Source: Apostichopus japonicus
Taxonomy: Eukaryota; Echinodermata; Holothuroidea; Aspidochirotida; Stichopodidae
Direction: 5' to 3'
DNA length: 64,000 nucleotides
NCBI RefSeq assembly: GCF_037975245.1
Contig: NC_092582.1
Span: 25,212,077-25,276,076 of the forward strand
This document shows positions 1-55,160 of this stretch, piece after piece. Position 1 is the stretch's first letter. Each line of letters begins with the position of its first letter. Made by a program: the position numbers and the translations under genes. Under the pieces are notes generated by a model, which was given only the letters and a program-made list of their open reading frames with translations, was not told where the DNA came from and ran no database searches.

Positions 1-36
1 GTTATATTCACACGGCTGTTGGCTGTTTCTGCAGTA

Positions 37-519
37 CTCAAGTCGAAGTCCAGTGTATGTCACCACAATGGATTTGAATGCTCCTCACTTAGGTATCAAG
101 TCCAAGTCCAGTGTATGTAGCCACAATGGATTTGAATGCTCTTCCTAGGTACCAAGTCCAAGTCCAGTGTATGTAGCCTCAATGGATTTGAATGCTCCTC
201 ACCTAGGTATCAAGTCAAAGTCCAGTGTATGTAGCCACAATGGATTTGAATGCTCCTCACCTAGGTATCAAGTCAAAGTCCAGTGTATGTAGCCACAATG
301 GATTTGAATGCTCCTCACCTAGGTATCAAGTCCAAGTCCAGTGTATGTAGCCTCAATGGATTTGAATGCTCCTCACCTAGGTATCAAGTCCAAGTCCAGT
401 GTATGTAGCCACAATGGATTTGAATGCTCCTCCTAGGTATCAAGTCCAAGGCCAGTGTATGTAGCCTCAATGGATTTGAATGCTCCTCACCTCTAGGTAT
501 CAAGTCCAAGTCCACTGTT
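37..519 (+). repeat. Minisatellite, 56-58 bp unit, about 8.5 copies
   Basis: Tandem units reading AGGTATCAAGTCCAAGTCC, then AGTGTATGTAGCCACAATGG, then ATTTGAATGCTCCTCACCT. Copies alternate between GCCACAATGG and GCCTCAATGG variants, and between CACCTAGG and CCTAGG ends. No coding pattern. Confidence 0.95.
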
Positions 520-2440
520 AAGGGGCCACTGGAAGTTTAATGATGTGTGTTACAAGTAAATAATGGAATATCTGTCAAAATTCAAGCCGTTTATTCCTTA
601 CTTTTGATCAGATAATTTCATATATATGCCTATATTTTCTTTCTTTATTTCCAGTGAGGATATGTTCACATTTAATTCCAGTCTGATGTGGAGTTTCATT
701 GTTTTCTAAGGTCATGTGATTTATTGGTTTTTGAGGACACTTTTCTAGTGTTTTATACCAATAAATGACATTGCTTGTATTTACTTAGCAGATAGTTTTC
801 TGCTTATACAGTATGCAGTCTATTTAACAATGCTGTGATCCCAAGTGAACAGGAGAGGTTGTTTTTTTTTTACGAGTATCCTTCACAATGGAACATATTT
901 GGTGATGAGGTTTACAAGGTACTGTACACACACATAAACTATTAAAGTATTGAGTTCGTGTGTCTGCTTTGAGTGGAATCAATAGCCCTATATGCACTTA
1001 AGCTGGGTTCTAGTTTTGCCAGCAGTCTAAATGCCCATTTATTTTTGCCATAGGGAGAGGAGGACATGTGACCTGTTGTTGTTATTCTCTTGAATTTTTG
1101 TTTTGTTTTTTGTATTCACCCCTCGCCTTTTTGTTTACGGGCGAGTTTCTGCATAAAACGCTGTCACTACTCACGGCCGAGCAGCACGCAACAGGCGGCC
1201 TTGAAAGGTGGGAGGTTGTTGGTGTCATAACAATGGATACCAGGAAAGCTAGGCATTTGTGGCCAAATACTCGACGCCACCACATTAGTGCGCAGGCCGT
1301 CAGTACGGCAGGTCGATAGGTTCTAATGGAACAGAGGAATAGTTGGAATGATCGATTCTGTTAATGGGAATTCCAACACATGCTGCATTTTTTAAAGAAA
1401 ACTTGATTTTTGGCAAAGAAGCAGAATCCCTGGATACATGCGAAATTGATCGCTCTCGGACAGAATAGTATCAGTTTGATTGGCTCAGCCAGCTTTAAAA
1501 AATGCAATCAATAGGAACTTGTTGTTCGAGCCAAAAAAAAGTTTGTTTGCTAGATCGCATAATTCAGGCAATCACGATCTCTTTTTTTAAATTTTTTATC
1601 TCTGTGTTTTGTGAAAGGCTCACCCACCTGTTGAAAGATGATTTGAGTAATTTTGAATTTTTTTATGGTATGGGCGGGGGGGGGGGTGGTGGTGGGGAGG
1701 GGAATTTATATATGTGTATGAAATTGAATTTCCTCCAGTTAATCAAAAGATCCTTAAAATTGATGAGTATGATTATGACAAAATGTATGTATTCACTTGT
1801 CAATTTTATGCTTAAGCCTCTGAGGCTTTATAATGAAAATTTCAATGCCAAGATAGTAGTACTTCAAGGCTAACGTTAGACACTTACCCATGCCAAGTGC
1901 TGGATAATGTATCTCAGAAAATGAACTCTGAAGTTACACTTTAATAATAGTACGTTTAGCTCCCAAAGGAAAAACGACTTAAAGACCAATTCATCAACAT
2001 GGTACCTCTACCTACACTATCCAATATGTCAAAATGAACATCAGCAAAGCTTTTACAGGCTACAAAAGTAGGTCAGGATGTTAAATACCAGCCTTGACCA
2101 AATATGGCATGAGAAACACAAGGGAAACCATATGAGATGTGAGATAACCAACAAACCTTTTCAATTTGGACAATCGTATGAATGAGTATATCACACTGTA
2201 TCATTCTGGAACTCATAATATACTATAAATTACAAAATTCTCATCCTCAAAACCCTTTCTCATATATTTAAAATTGACAAGGTTAAATTTGAAATTATAT
2301 TTTTGTTGGAGTTTTTCAGAACAGATGAAAAATAGCTCTGTGTAATTCCTGAACAATTCCTCCCATCCCATATCCTGACACCCCCCACACATAGACCTTC
2401 ACACAAACAGCACACTATACAAAGAGTGGACCTTTGCAAA
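520..2440. other. Non-coding stretch, no gene recognised
   Basis: No EGF-like or signal-peptide-like exon was found by eye. Contains a G-run at 1675-1700 and short T-runs. Open frames at 1068-1319 and 1502-1873 show no domain pattern. Most likely intron or sequence upstream of Notch. Confidence 0.5.
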
Positions 2441-2451
2441 CAATTGAAGTT

Positions 2452-3050
2452 ACTTCGTTTTTCGCTTACCTGTCTCCCCACAACCTTAGCACCTTCATTC
2501 TACCATCCAAAGTGCCAGCATTGTGCCTTTTGTTGTCCGGATTTCCTACAGCGATTTTCGTACAGTAGAATCAGAAGGAATGATGGTAGAATGAGAAGTA
2601 AGGAGCCGGTCATAGAGGGCGCTCAGTGTTAAAAGGTTCCCAGTTCATTCTACGCAAGGTAGAACGAAGTGTTAAGGTTGTAAGGAGACAGGTCAGCTCG
2701 TCGCTCCTGAACATCCAAAGCAGTAAGTTTTGGGATATCCCATGGAGAAGGGTTAATTAGTCATTGGCAAATCTCAGCTTAGCAACTTGAAGTTGCTCTG
2801 AATTCAATAAAGAATACTTTTGTAAAACATGTCCTTCCTCTTCTCTTCAATCTCTTCAGTCTCTCCATGCTCTAATTATTTCCTAGATTTACTTCGCTCC
2901 TCGCTTACCTGTCTCCTCACAAGCTTAACTTCTACCGTGCCTAGAATGAACTGGTAACCTTTTAACACTGTGCGCCCTCTATGACCGGACCCCTTCCCCC
3001 CCCCCCCGGTCTGTGCCCTTCATTCTCATTCTACTAGTACTTACTTCTAA
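2452..3050. mobile_element. Foldback-type element with long inverted arms
   Basis: The segment 2593-2707, reverse-complemented, matches 2890-2988 over about 100 bases (TTACCTGTCTCC, AGAATGAACTGG, CCTTTTAACACTG, GCGCCCTCTATGACCGG), with about 180 bases between the arms. A further direct partial copy (ACTTCG...CGCTTACCTGTCTCC) lies at 2452-2503. The arrangement resembles a foldback or compound inverted-repeat transposon. No ORF and no clear target-site duplication were seen. Confidence 0.7.
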
Positions 3051-4105
3051 TTTAGTAGTACCGCAGTAAATACCATCGCCACCAACCTTTCTGCATGTTC
3101 ACTTACCAATTCATGCCTTACCAACAGGAAAATGAGAATTACAAGCAGAATCAGCTACTTATTTTATAGCAGTTATAGTTATAGTTTTGTAATGTTAAAA
3201 GGCTGCTCTACATCGCAAAAGAGTCAAATCTGACATCTAATCAGTGGCTCAGAAATCTGCTTAAGCATGTATAATTTGCTGTGAACTTGTGCTATTGTTA
3301 AAATTTTTCAAATTGTTTTTATTAACCATGACTTCAGGATACATGCAAGTGTTCAGTTAACCATGGCATTTGGTACTTTGTTGGTACAAGTGGTACACTT
3401 TAATTAAGACGACAGTCTTGCGCTTATCAAGCTACTGTAATAAAGCTTATTACGATTTCATTTATTTCAAAATTCTTTCATTGTAAGTTACATTCAAAAT
3501 AGTGACCAGAAACTCATTGCTAGAGAGACATTTTCTAATGATGCGTTTATCTTCTAGGCCGGTAAATGATCTGATAGACTGCGGCTTGTTCTCGAGTTCT
3601 GCACCAATTTGTCAATTTGTCTCAAATGATGTGATTCATGACTGCCAAATTTTACAGTTTGCAGAATGGCAAGCAGTGGAGTGTAATGTATTTTTGGCCT
3701 GCCTCCACCTTGCCAGCTGCCTAAGCTTCAAACAGTACATAATGAGAGTTATCATTGTATTTATTGTGTATGCATTGATTTGATAGCAAGGGCCAAAGTG
3801 TTAATTATTCAAACAAAAGCATCCAAATTCATATCTTATCACTTTCCAAATAGTTTTAATCTTGAGGAGGATGAAGATATCTGAGCACTGCTCGAAAGAT
3901 CTCCCTTATCAAAATCAGTTTAAAATATCTTATCAAAATCAGTTTAAAATATTGAAGTTTTGAAAGTAATTTGAAAGCTGCCAGAGGAATGTTCTTCTGG
4001 AATCGTCAGATAGGCCTCTTTTAATGTCTGAGATTTTCGACATGAAATTAAACAGTGTAGCATCAGCACAATTTTCAGTTTATAACCATCTGGAGATTAT
4101 TATAA

Positions 4106-4107
<2 letters not shown>

Positions 4108-4150
<43 letters not shown>

Positions 4151-4225
4151 TATATATATATATATAGATATATATTTATATATATGTTTATATTTTTATA
4201 AATATATATGTTTATATTTAAATAT
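4108..4225. repeat. (TA)n microsatellite and AT-rich flank
   Basis: Pure TA dinucleotides at about 4108-4148, continuing as interrupted TATATA with GATATA and TTTATA variants to about 4225. Confidence 0.95.
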
Positions 4226-6423
4226 AAATTGGATTGTTTCCTATAAACACTTGTGAAATATTGCAACCATTTGCTAAAGAGTAGACACCATGACGTCACA
4301 TCAAGAGATCTCTCGATGTAGTACTTTGTTCTATATTTGCGTAAGCATGACTCCCACCATAAAGGAACTTTAACCTACATACATACGTACAGTACTCTAT
4401 GACTTCCTTGGATATGTGTGTTTGCATAATAATCACAAAAAGTTTATGAATGAATGATTTAATCACCAAGTCTGAACACTGCCTTCAGTTCTGGAGTAGT
4501 ATCACATCGGGGAATAGTTCCAATAATTCAGGGTTTCCTCAACCACCACCTGTATGCAAACAGTTTGATAAGAGGTTACAAAGAAAAGAAAGAGATTATA
4601 AATGAAGAAGGAGGAGAAAAAGACGAAGAAGAAATGATGAATCCCTTCAAGCACAGTACATTCCCATTGATCTGATCAGTACACCATCAATATTCACCAT
4701 CTGTCCAGTTCTGCAGTAGCCTATTGTCCTCCACCGTTCAAGGAAGAATATGACAAGGGGGTTTAATTGACCCACTTCTGATTGGGTTGAATAGGAGCAA
4801 GCTCAATTGTCATCAATGAGATTATAGCTTCTTTTCTTTAACTCCAAAGGTTTATCTTTGTTAGATCTGCATCTTGCAGCCAGCCTGAGATATGCATGCT
4901 TGCAGTTTAAAACATTTGTCGTAATTAAGTTGACTCCGTAATGGAAAAGTCGTCCAAAGTTAAAATCTTCTTTGGCTTTTCAGGCCGGCTATTATTCTTG
5001 CATCGGAATGAAACGTTGAGTCAATGCGAGCGAAAGACATCTATGAAGTTTTGGGGGAAGTCTGTACATAATAATGAAAAACGGACAGATACAATTACGG
5101 TCTACTATATATATAGCTATACTAGCACATAGATACTATAACCCCACCAGACTTGTACGGGAAAAAGGGAAAACTATATCGTAGAGACATTAAGTAACAT
5201 CCCCCTCCCCACCAGACCTTTGTGGGAAAAGGGAAAACAATAGCATAAAGACATTAAGTTATATCCCCCTCCCCACCAGACATGTGTGGGGAAGGGTAAA
5301 ACAATAACATAAAGACATTAAGTTATGTCCCCCTCACCCACCAGACATGTGTGGGGAAAGGTAAAACAATAACGTAAGGACATTAAGTGACACCCCCTCC
5401 CCTACCAGATCTGTATGGGGAATTTGATGCACAGAAAGCCTGAAGGCCAGGACTATATCCTTGATGTTAACTTTTAAGAAAAGAAAAAAACTTAACCAAT
5501 CTTCATCAGCTCATCCTGTAAACTTCGGATAGTTTTTCAAGGTCTGGGAAATCTTTGATGGACCCACTTTTGTGTCATGACCCATAGTTTGGGAGAATGT
5601 TGCCTAACTAGCCAGTAGCGGCAGACTGTATTGCTAACCTAACCCATCTTTTCAACAATTTCAATTGTATACTACCCAATAGTAACTAATATGTACATTG
5701 CTGTATAGACAATCATATACCACTCACTAATGGTGGTGTACATTGTCATGTGTTGTCTAGCCAGAAGAGTGTAATAATAAAAATCTTTTAACCTGTATAT
5801 TCTTCTCTTAAAGTGTGCTCTTTTCCTATGGGGATTGAATACCTTGGAGGTGGGAAAAATTATACCATAAAAATAATTTGCTGGTATTCTGAGGCACTAT
5901 TGAAGAGGGATTTGGTATTGTCCTGCAAAAAATATGAACAGAATAAAAGGTGTAGGGGTAGCTGAGGGGTTCAAATTGAATAGGCCAAAAAATAGAGAGA
6001 AAAGAAAAGAAAAGAAGAGAAAAATGCTTTGAAAGTTATTAATGAAAATTTTAAGCAAAGCTGGTTGCATTGTGTTGCTGGAAAGGTATTTGGTAAATAA
6101 GTATTTACCTCTTTGTTCTGGACTCTTTTTTAAAAATCACCCCTTGAGGGTAAATAATTTTAAAGAAGAACAGCCATTACTATACCATACAATGAAATGA
6201 ATGGCTTGGTCTGTCTGTGGAGTGCAGTCTTGCTCAGTTTGTTGAAGCGTTAAAGTAAGTGTCTATGAAAAGCAGCGAGGGAGACCGTTGATGTGTTCTA
6301 CTCTTCTATGTATATTGTTATACCTGTAGTCCTGTACCTGGTAGATCATGCTTCATACTAACACATAGGTGGTGCAATAATTGTTAGGTTAGTCTTCCAA
6401 TCTGTCCATTTGTATACTGTACA

Positions 6424-6434
6424 TAATAATAATA

Positions 6435-6470
<36 letters not shown>
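6424..6470. repeat. (AAT)n microsatellite
   Basis: About 15 AAT trinucleotides with one ATAT interruption near 6436. Confidence 0.95.
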
Positions 6471-7027
6471 TGTATTTGAGTTTTGTGCCTTTCTTGTGTG
6501 TACTAGACAGGTTGACATAGTTCACAGATATTTTCCAGTGCTGTAAATGTGAGAACCATATATATAGTCTGCTGACCGATGGCCATGTAAGGCCTATACT
6601 GTACATTGCGTATAGTCATGATGACGAAGATGCTCATAATGCTTTCCAGCTGCAGTTTATAGTTCGTTTGAAAGAAAACTTTTCAGAATTAGAAGTTGCA
6701 GAAAATCTATTGGGTAATCATATCACTGAGCTGGACTACTGGGGGTGCTTAGTTTCAGCAGGACTGTGGCAGCGATAGGATTGTGACATAAGTTGTAAAT
6801 ACTTTGCAAATTATACTACCGAGAAACGATAACAGCCGAGTGCTACCAGGGAGCATGTCACATGACAAACTTAACTTCCTCATTGAGTGGTTAGAGAGGT
6901 TGACACTGCTTTAATAATCACACAAATGGCAGGATGGAACTGTAGCAACTGAGATGATGTTGTAGGCCAGGCTGATGAGTAGTAAAGTACAGTATCAACA
7001 GTATGGAGGCGGCTGAGAGAGAAGGTT

Positions 7028-7615
7028 ATACCACATTATAAGTAATTGGAGGTAGAACCTCTTCTTGCCAACTGTATCATGAAATTATATATTATATTAT
7101 AAGTTATTGGAGGTAGTACCTCTTCTTGCCAACTGTATCGTGATATTATATATCACATTATAAATAATTGGAGGTAGTACCTCTTCTTGCCAACTGTATC
7201 GTGATATTATATATTATATTATAAGTTATTGGAGGTAGTACCTCTTCTTGCCAACTGTATCGTGATATTATATATTATATTATAAGTAATTGGAGGTAGT
7301 ACCTCTTCTTGCCGACTGTATCATGATGTTATATCACATTGTAAGTAATTGGAGGTAGTACCTCTAATTGCCAACTGTATCATGATATTATATATGATAA
7401 GTACTTGGAGGTAGTACCTCTTGCCAACTGTATCATGATATTATATATTATAAGTACTTGGAGGTAGTACCTCTTGCCAACTGTATCGTGATATTATATA
7501 CCACATTATAAGTTATTGGAGGTAGTACCTCTTGCCAACTGTATCATGATATTATATATTACATTATAAGTAATTGGAGGTAGTAACCTCATCTTGCCAA
7601 CTTTATCATGATATT
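7028..7615 (+). repeat. Minisatellite, about 52-61 bp unit, ten copies
   Basis: Units contain GGAGGTAGTACCTCTTCTTG, CCAACTGTATCGTGATATTA and a TATATTA tail. The GAGGTAGTACCTC core is close to a palindrome. The array ends about 50 bases before the acceptor of visible exon 1. Confidence 0.95.
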
Positions 7616-7663
7616 CATCCATCTTAATCCTCATACTTCTTCTCATCTTATTTTATATTTTAG

Positions 7664-49463
<41,800 letters not shown>

Positions 49464-51280
49464 GAAAGTTTAAAGAAGTCAACGTTTCACATGTCGATAG
49501 AGGTCGGATGGTTTCAGCAGTGTTGACAGCTGATGGTGTTCTTGACAGCTGTGTGTGTGTTTGTGTGTGCGGTGTCAATCTTATACAATAGTGTCGTCAA
49601 GTACAGTCAGATTTCACTACACTTGGCATGCCACACAACATGCCACACAGATTGCCACACAACCAGCAATTAATGCCAAGGAGTGTGGCAGTGTTAAACG
49701 AGGAAGCGATTCGGGAAATGTGAAGTGAAACAAAAGTTGTGAGATGGGTCAGTGATAGTGCTCCCCGAGTTAGAGGCTGGAAGTAGTACTTGTTAGTGGA
49801 ACGGAGATAGTTACGGCGTTCCACAGACTTAACTGAGTCTGAGAGAAGTGGGGATGGAAAGTGTTGAAGTGCCTTTAAAGTGCCTTAAAAGAAGATAAAG
49901 AGAAAGGAAAGTTTACACAAATAACAGTAAATTATAGGATCTTTATGATTACAAATGAATATTCACGAACTACTGCATATGTGGCAAATGATTAAGGTCA
50001 CATGACATCAGATTTCTGGAAGTGGAAACCTGGGAGCTGGGTTGGGGGGGGTGGGGGTTGTTTGATATACACTATTCTCTGTAAAATGCAGGTACAACAA
50101 TAAAGTTCACAGGTCTTGCCCTGAATTTATAAGTCAGGTCTAGCTTTCAGTAATAATTGGTTTGAAGGGTTCTATCTCAAAGTGATTGACACAAGAGGAT
50201 TAATATAAGTGTTGAATTGTTTCTTTGAGTAAACTTTGGTGGTTGTTTAAGGGGGTATCGGTGCTGGACCACAGAAGGGGGTATTAGTGCTGGACCAAAG
50301 AAGGGGGGTATCAGTGCTGGACCACAGGGCCAAACATTTCCAAAGCTACCTTCTTGTTGTTAGATTTGCTGAAATGTTTAGAGGAAGTATTAGGTACAAC
50401 CAACATTAATGTTATAGTTTTACCAGAGTCGATAACCATTAGGCATAACCTTTAAAAGTAATATGGTACATCACATGTGTGGCTATATTGTCTTTCCTGC
50501 AGTTAACAATTACCTTGTTAGGAGGAGGCATTTTAAATATTTGAATGGCTTGACACAAATGTTTTCAGGTGTCAAATCCAGCTGAAAGTTTCAGTTTATA
50601 CATTAATATTGCTGGCAATATGGATGACCACAGAGCAGAATGGCACGGTTTAATTTGGGTCGGGTAGATCCTTGTGGGTTCTACGATATGATAGGGATAC
50701 TACTGTACTATGATAGGTTTATTATAACGTATATCTGCTCTTGATTGGCTGATTTTTATTCCTTTGTTTTTTTTTTAACACTGAATGTAAGTATCATGTA
50801 GATAACATTATCAATCACTGCCAAATGGTTTTAACACTTTTAGCCTTTGTTGCAAAATTTTCATGTGATTTATAGACGGTGGTTAGGGAAACGTACTTTA
50901 AAGGAAAATGTATATTTTTTTCTTTACAAATTTGAAATAAACACAGCATAAAATTAGGACCAAACTTGGTTTTTTTTCGTGGCCATACCACCAGTTTTGT
51001 TGAGTAAGGCAAAATAAAATAGAGCCAATGTTAGTATGCAGGCCATAGGATTAGATTTGTGTGTTATTGTTAGGGGTGACCAGAGGGTAGGGTAGGGGGG
51101 GCCAGTAGGAGGGAGGGTAGGGTGGGTGGTTATTCATGGATTATTTATGGCAACTCAAACAACTCTTTTATTACGAGTGCTAGCCTGCTGCATGTATAGT
51201 ATTTATTTTGTCTTTTGTTCCTGGGCTTTGAAGAAACAAAAGTGTCATAAAAGTGGAAGAAGATTGTAAATAAAACAACA
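49464..51280 (+). other. Probable Notch 3' UTR with candidate poly(A) signals
   Basis: AT-rich non-coding sequence after the stop codon. AATAAA hexamers occur at 50099-50104, 50936-50941, 51013-51018 and 51269-51274, so the transcript may end at any of several points. A short G-rich repeat (GGGGGTATC...GCTGGACCA, three copies) lies at about 50250-50325. Which signal is used cannot be told without transcripts. Confidence 0.5.
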
Positions 51281-52625
51281 GGCCTCATTTATCATAAACT
51301 TTGCAGATTTCACAATGGAAGGAGATTGTAGCCATTTTAATTTTTATTATCTTTGATGATGTTATTTTCCGAAGGTGCACTTGCAGTTGGCTATTTTTTA
51401 TTATTATCAGACAGTTTACTGCACGAAAAGAAAGATCGTGGGTCGTGAAGTCCTTACTTATTAAAAGTGAATATTTATCAAATATTCAATTGTCAGACAG
51501 TCTTGCTATAAAAGCTTTGCAAATTTGAACAAAGATAGCCCCAAGAACATTGTTCTCTTAAAATGATTGTTAGACATCATTATATTTTTTTCTGCTTTGT
51601 TTTAGTAGATATTTTGTTAATCATTCTTCCTAAAGACACTCTAGGATGTGGTTGTTTCAAACAGTATTGTTTTCTATTGTCAAGGTTCAGTTTTGCCTGA
51701 ATCATTTTACATGCCAAGTTTGTTTGTATAGTTTCTTGTTAAGATTTTTGTTTTTACTTCTTTTTATATGCTTGTAAAAAGATACATAGGTAATGTTATT
51801 AAATATTAGACTTATCATATATTTGCCTTCTTACTTTGAGTTTTGGTTTTTGGTTTCGATGATAAACCGCTGCAGGCATTCATGCAGACAGAGAATGTGT
51901 GTATGTGTGTATGCGTGTACCTGTTAGACCTGTCAAACGGGGATAATCGTATGGATACACACCTTCCAACTGGGGATACACCCCAAAATGGGGGATATCC
52001 CCATTTGTCAAATCCCCATTTTCTATGTGCAAAACCATCCACAACATCGCAGAAGTGCCTCCTTTAATTTGCTAAATGATTAAAAAATTTCACCATTTTC
52101 ATACTTCAAATCCGCATGTCTGGTGTGTTTGTTTAACAAAGATACAGTAGGTGTCTCAGCTCTGATTACTATAGCGCCCTCAGCATTATACACACGGATG
52201 ACGCATGTCCCCAGTTAACAGGTTAAGAGACATACACACATTTTTCCCGGTTGACTACTACAGCAGCAAACACACTAAGATAAGCTGTGCCAGGACTAAC
52301 AAGCTATATTTAGTGTACTGTAGGCTACTTTTTTTTTCTATTAGGATATAGTCTAAAGCAAGTTATTAATTCTACTTCCCCATTACACTTCACTACGGAA
52401 TTACCTGAGATTATAATTGAAGATTAGCTTCAGTGTGTTTGGATTTGGAGAGAGCAGACGTATTTTGCGGCTCTCTCTCCTTTGCATGGTTTAACGTTGA
52501 GGGAGGGTTTTGTTAACAAAACCGTCGCGCTTGAACTATGTGCTTCAGAAATAACTTAGTGTTGTGCCACCTTTTGTCTTGCTGTCATCGAGCTTAATAA
52601 ATCTGGAGATACTATCACACAGTAA
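51281..52625. other. Intergenic stretch downstream of Notch
   Basis: AT-rich, with no gene recognised. At about 51940-52020 there is a small cluster of GGGGATA/TATCCCC words (including GGGGGATATCCCC), partly palindromic. No clear promoter or exon. Confidence 0.5.
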
Positions 52626-52635
52626 ATACGCGCGT

Positions 52636-52679
52636 ACCATGCATGGAGGGTCATGTGATGTGTTCTAGGGTGGTACTAA
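52636..52679 (+). repeat. Left arm of inverted repeat bounding the LINE fragment
   Basis: Reads GTACCATGCATGGAGGG, TCATGTGATGTGTTCTAGGG, TGGTAC. The reverse complement of 56888-56930 is the same except for one base (T/C after GTGTTC). Weak similarity extends a few bases outward (CGCG on both sides). Confidence 0.93.
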
Positions 52680-52740
52680 ATATATTACTCTCCCCATTAC
52701 GCATGATGATTTTACCCAACTAGTACGTAAATGTGTTTGC

Positions 52741-53432
52741 GTGCATAGAGCAGCAGCAAACATTTCGAAAAGACTTTTAACGTTGAGGGTGACTTTTAAC
52801 TGCAATATTCCAGATCCTAAACCAAACTTGTTTCCAGAAAAACTAAACACGCCCTTTGATGAAGATGACATTAAACAAGCAGTCTCATCCTTAAAAAATA
52901 ATAAAACCCCAGGTTGTGATAAGGTCACAGCCGAACATCTCAAATATGCCCCATGCACACACAAACACATAGCAAATATCTTAAATAGTATAGCCGAATC
53001 GGGAGATTTCCCGATGGAAATTAAACAAGGAATCATAACTCCTATCCAAAAACCAGGAAAGACTAAAGGTCCACCAGAAAACTTAAGACCAGTCATTTTA
53101 TTATCAACACTGAGGAAAATTCTTGCGGTTTGTGTGGCCAGGAGGATTCGTCCGTCAATTGATGAGCATATCCTCCCCATTACCCAAACTGCCTACACTT
53201 CAGGACGTTGCACAGCTGAACTTGTCTTCGCTTTTAAAGTGCTAGCAGAAAAAGCTATAGCATCCATAGGTTACACTATAAATCTATTGATGCTAGATAT
53301 GAGCAAGGCGTTCGACACAATTCAAAGAGGATCTTTGCTAACTGACCTAGAACAGGTTCTTGACAACGACGAACTTCACCTGATATCACTACTAATCGAT
53401 AACGTCTCCTACACCGTCAAAATAAAGGGCTA
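52741..53432 (+). pseudogene. LINE reverse transcriptase, first fragment
   Basis: Open frame of 230 codons covering the fingers and the first catalytic Asp of the palm (motif A, LDMSKAFDTI). It ends at a TAA just before the frame change that leads to the GSPQGD motif. The start given is where the plus frame becomes recognisable, not a true initiation site. No endonuclease domain precedes it. Confidence 0.85.
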
Positions 53433-53669
53433 ACTCGGACTTCCTTTTTAACACTAACATTGGTTCACCACAAGGAGATAGTGCAAGTGCACTATTATAA
53501 CTTATCTAGCCAACTCTTTGAAATCAGATGATAATGATATCGATGCAGTTATCCTGCCATCTCAGTTAGTTGATCATGATTGCAGCACTACCACCACTCA
53601 TTCTTTTTTCACAGTAGACCTCACCAACAATACGCTGATGATATCTCTTGGGCATCAACTGGTCAGCAT

Positions 53670-54768
53670 CAGGCGCGGCGGAACGGAAAAATTATTGGGG
53701 GGGGGGAGCTAATGTGTGGATACTATCTAAGCGGAGCGCCACCATCGGTTGGCGCAGAGCGTACAAGAAAATTTTGGGTTTTTTCAAACCCCCAGATGGC
53801 CGGAAACGGCACTTCCCGAGTGTTTTATGCTGCGAATACCTAGCCCTAAAATATGGGTCTCAAGCCTGCAATTTCTCAGATTGCACGTTAAAGTCTGTAA
53901 AAACATTGTAATTTGTATATTCAATGGTGTTTTAAGAGAGTTGCTATTACTCGTAGTACTCGCAAAGGCGTTTTTGAGTGTAGTAAGGGCAGTGGCGGAG
54001 CTAGGGGTATTGGTCAGGGGGGGGGGCCAGAATGGTCTATAGGGGCGCTTTCGACACTATCTAAGCGGAGCGTCACCACAGGATGGCGCGGAGCTTACAG
54101 AAAATTTTTGAGTAAAGATACTCCCTAGATTGCAAGAAATGACCCTTTCCGGGCCTTGCTAATTTGCAGATAAACGGAGAATAAATAGGTGTCGTCGCCA
54201 TTTTGTCGGAAAATTACACCAACAGAATATGACAAATGTCAATAGGTATATGAGAGCGCAATAAAATAGTCAATAATCGCGAATAAGTAAAAAGTAGTGA
54301 AAAGGTGAAAAGGGCGCCAGCAGTCCATTTGAGTCCGTCAGGGGGGGGGGGGGGGCATCCGCCCCTGACTGTATATATGGACGCTCCGCCACTAAGTAAG
54401 GGCATGTTGGAGAACTGGCTGAAATGAGGCAAGTCATTGGCCTAAGACGAAATTGTGTTACGCTTACCGGTACTCACACTCACTGCTTCCACTTTTCACG
54501 GGGCGTGAAGACGCGGTTGGGGTGACAATGTGGTCTATAGCTAGGGGACGGGCCGAGGATCCCCCAGCAATTACTAAAATTATTACACCTATATAGTATA
54601 CGTGTGCATCGGACAGATCGACAAGTATGCATTGAAAAATGGGCAGATGCACGTTTCGGAGCCTTGGTAAATATTGGGGGGCTCATCATGCATTTGCCCC
54701 CTCAACTTTTTCATTGGGGGGGGGGGGGCTGAGCCCCCCCCAAGCCCCCCCCGGTTCCGCCGCCACTG
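53670..54768. mobile_element. hAT-like element A inserted in the LINE (1,099 bp)
   Basis: Begins CAGGCGCGGCGGAACGG and ends CCGGTTCCGCCGCCACTG, which are near-perfect inverted repeats. The 8-bp duplication GTCAGCAT flanks it (53662-53669, 54769-54776). Removing it and one duplication restores the LINE frame across YADDISWAST|GQH. It carries the shared hairpin module near 53725 and is itself interrupted by element B. Confidence 0.93.
53990..54394. mobile_element. hAT-like element B nested in element A (405 bp)
   Basis: Begins CAGTGGCGGAGCTAGG and ends ACGCTCCGCCACTA. Perfect 8-bp duplication AGTAAGGG on both sides (53982-53989, 54395-54402). Contains the hairpin module near 54056 and a G-run of about 14 before its end. 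No ORF. Confidence 0.93.
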
Positions 54769-55160
54769 GTCAGCATATACTGCAAGATATCGAAAAACGA
54801 GTTTCTGACAAACTGGCAGGAAGGAATCTGAAAATCAATTGCACAAAAACTGAGAAATTTTCAATCACAAGAAAAGGAAATGAAAGTTTGAAGAAGTGTA
54901 AATATGTTGGAAGCTTGCTGGGGACCGAAGAAGACATTAACCGAAGAATTGGTATAACCAACGGTGCTTTCAACACACTGTCAAGCATTTTCAAAAGCAA
55001 AAACATAAGCCGGAACATTAAGCTTAGGATTTTTGAGACTTTATTAAAGAGTATTTTTGTGTACAATTGCGAACTGTGGGGCACAACGAAGGATCTTGAT
55101 CGCAAAATTGACACTTTTTAAAAGGAGACTACTTCGAAATATTCTCAACATTAGATGGAC

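Larger units (their letters stand above)
3060..7025. other. Non-coding stretch with microsatellites and a short repeat
   Basis: No exon recognised. Holds a TA microsatellite, an AAT microsatellite (both listed separately) and, at about 5145-5420, four imperfect copies of a 60-65-bp unit (CCACCAGACATGTGTGGGGAA, CATAAAGACATTAAGTTA). The Cys-rich frame at 3502-3783 does not fit an EGF pattern. Confidence 0.5.

Noticed and set aside
3502-3783. Cys-rich open frame considered as a missing 5' Notch exon
   Set aside because: Cysteine spacing does not fit EGF, the frame has no suitable donor or acceptor in phase, and there is no signal-peptide pattern.
7028-7615. GAGGTAGTA resembling the let-7 seed region
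   Set aside because: The match is 9 bases within a palindromic minisatellite unit; there is no hairpin of miRNA length and the 3' part does not match.
52665-53180. Minus-strand frame of 171 codons
   Set aside because: Antisense to the LINE reverse-transcriptase fragment, whose plus-strand frame carries recognisable RT motifs.
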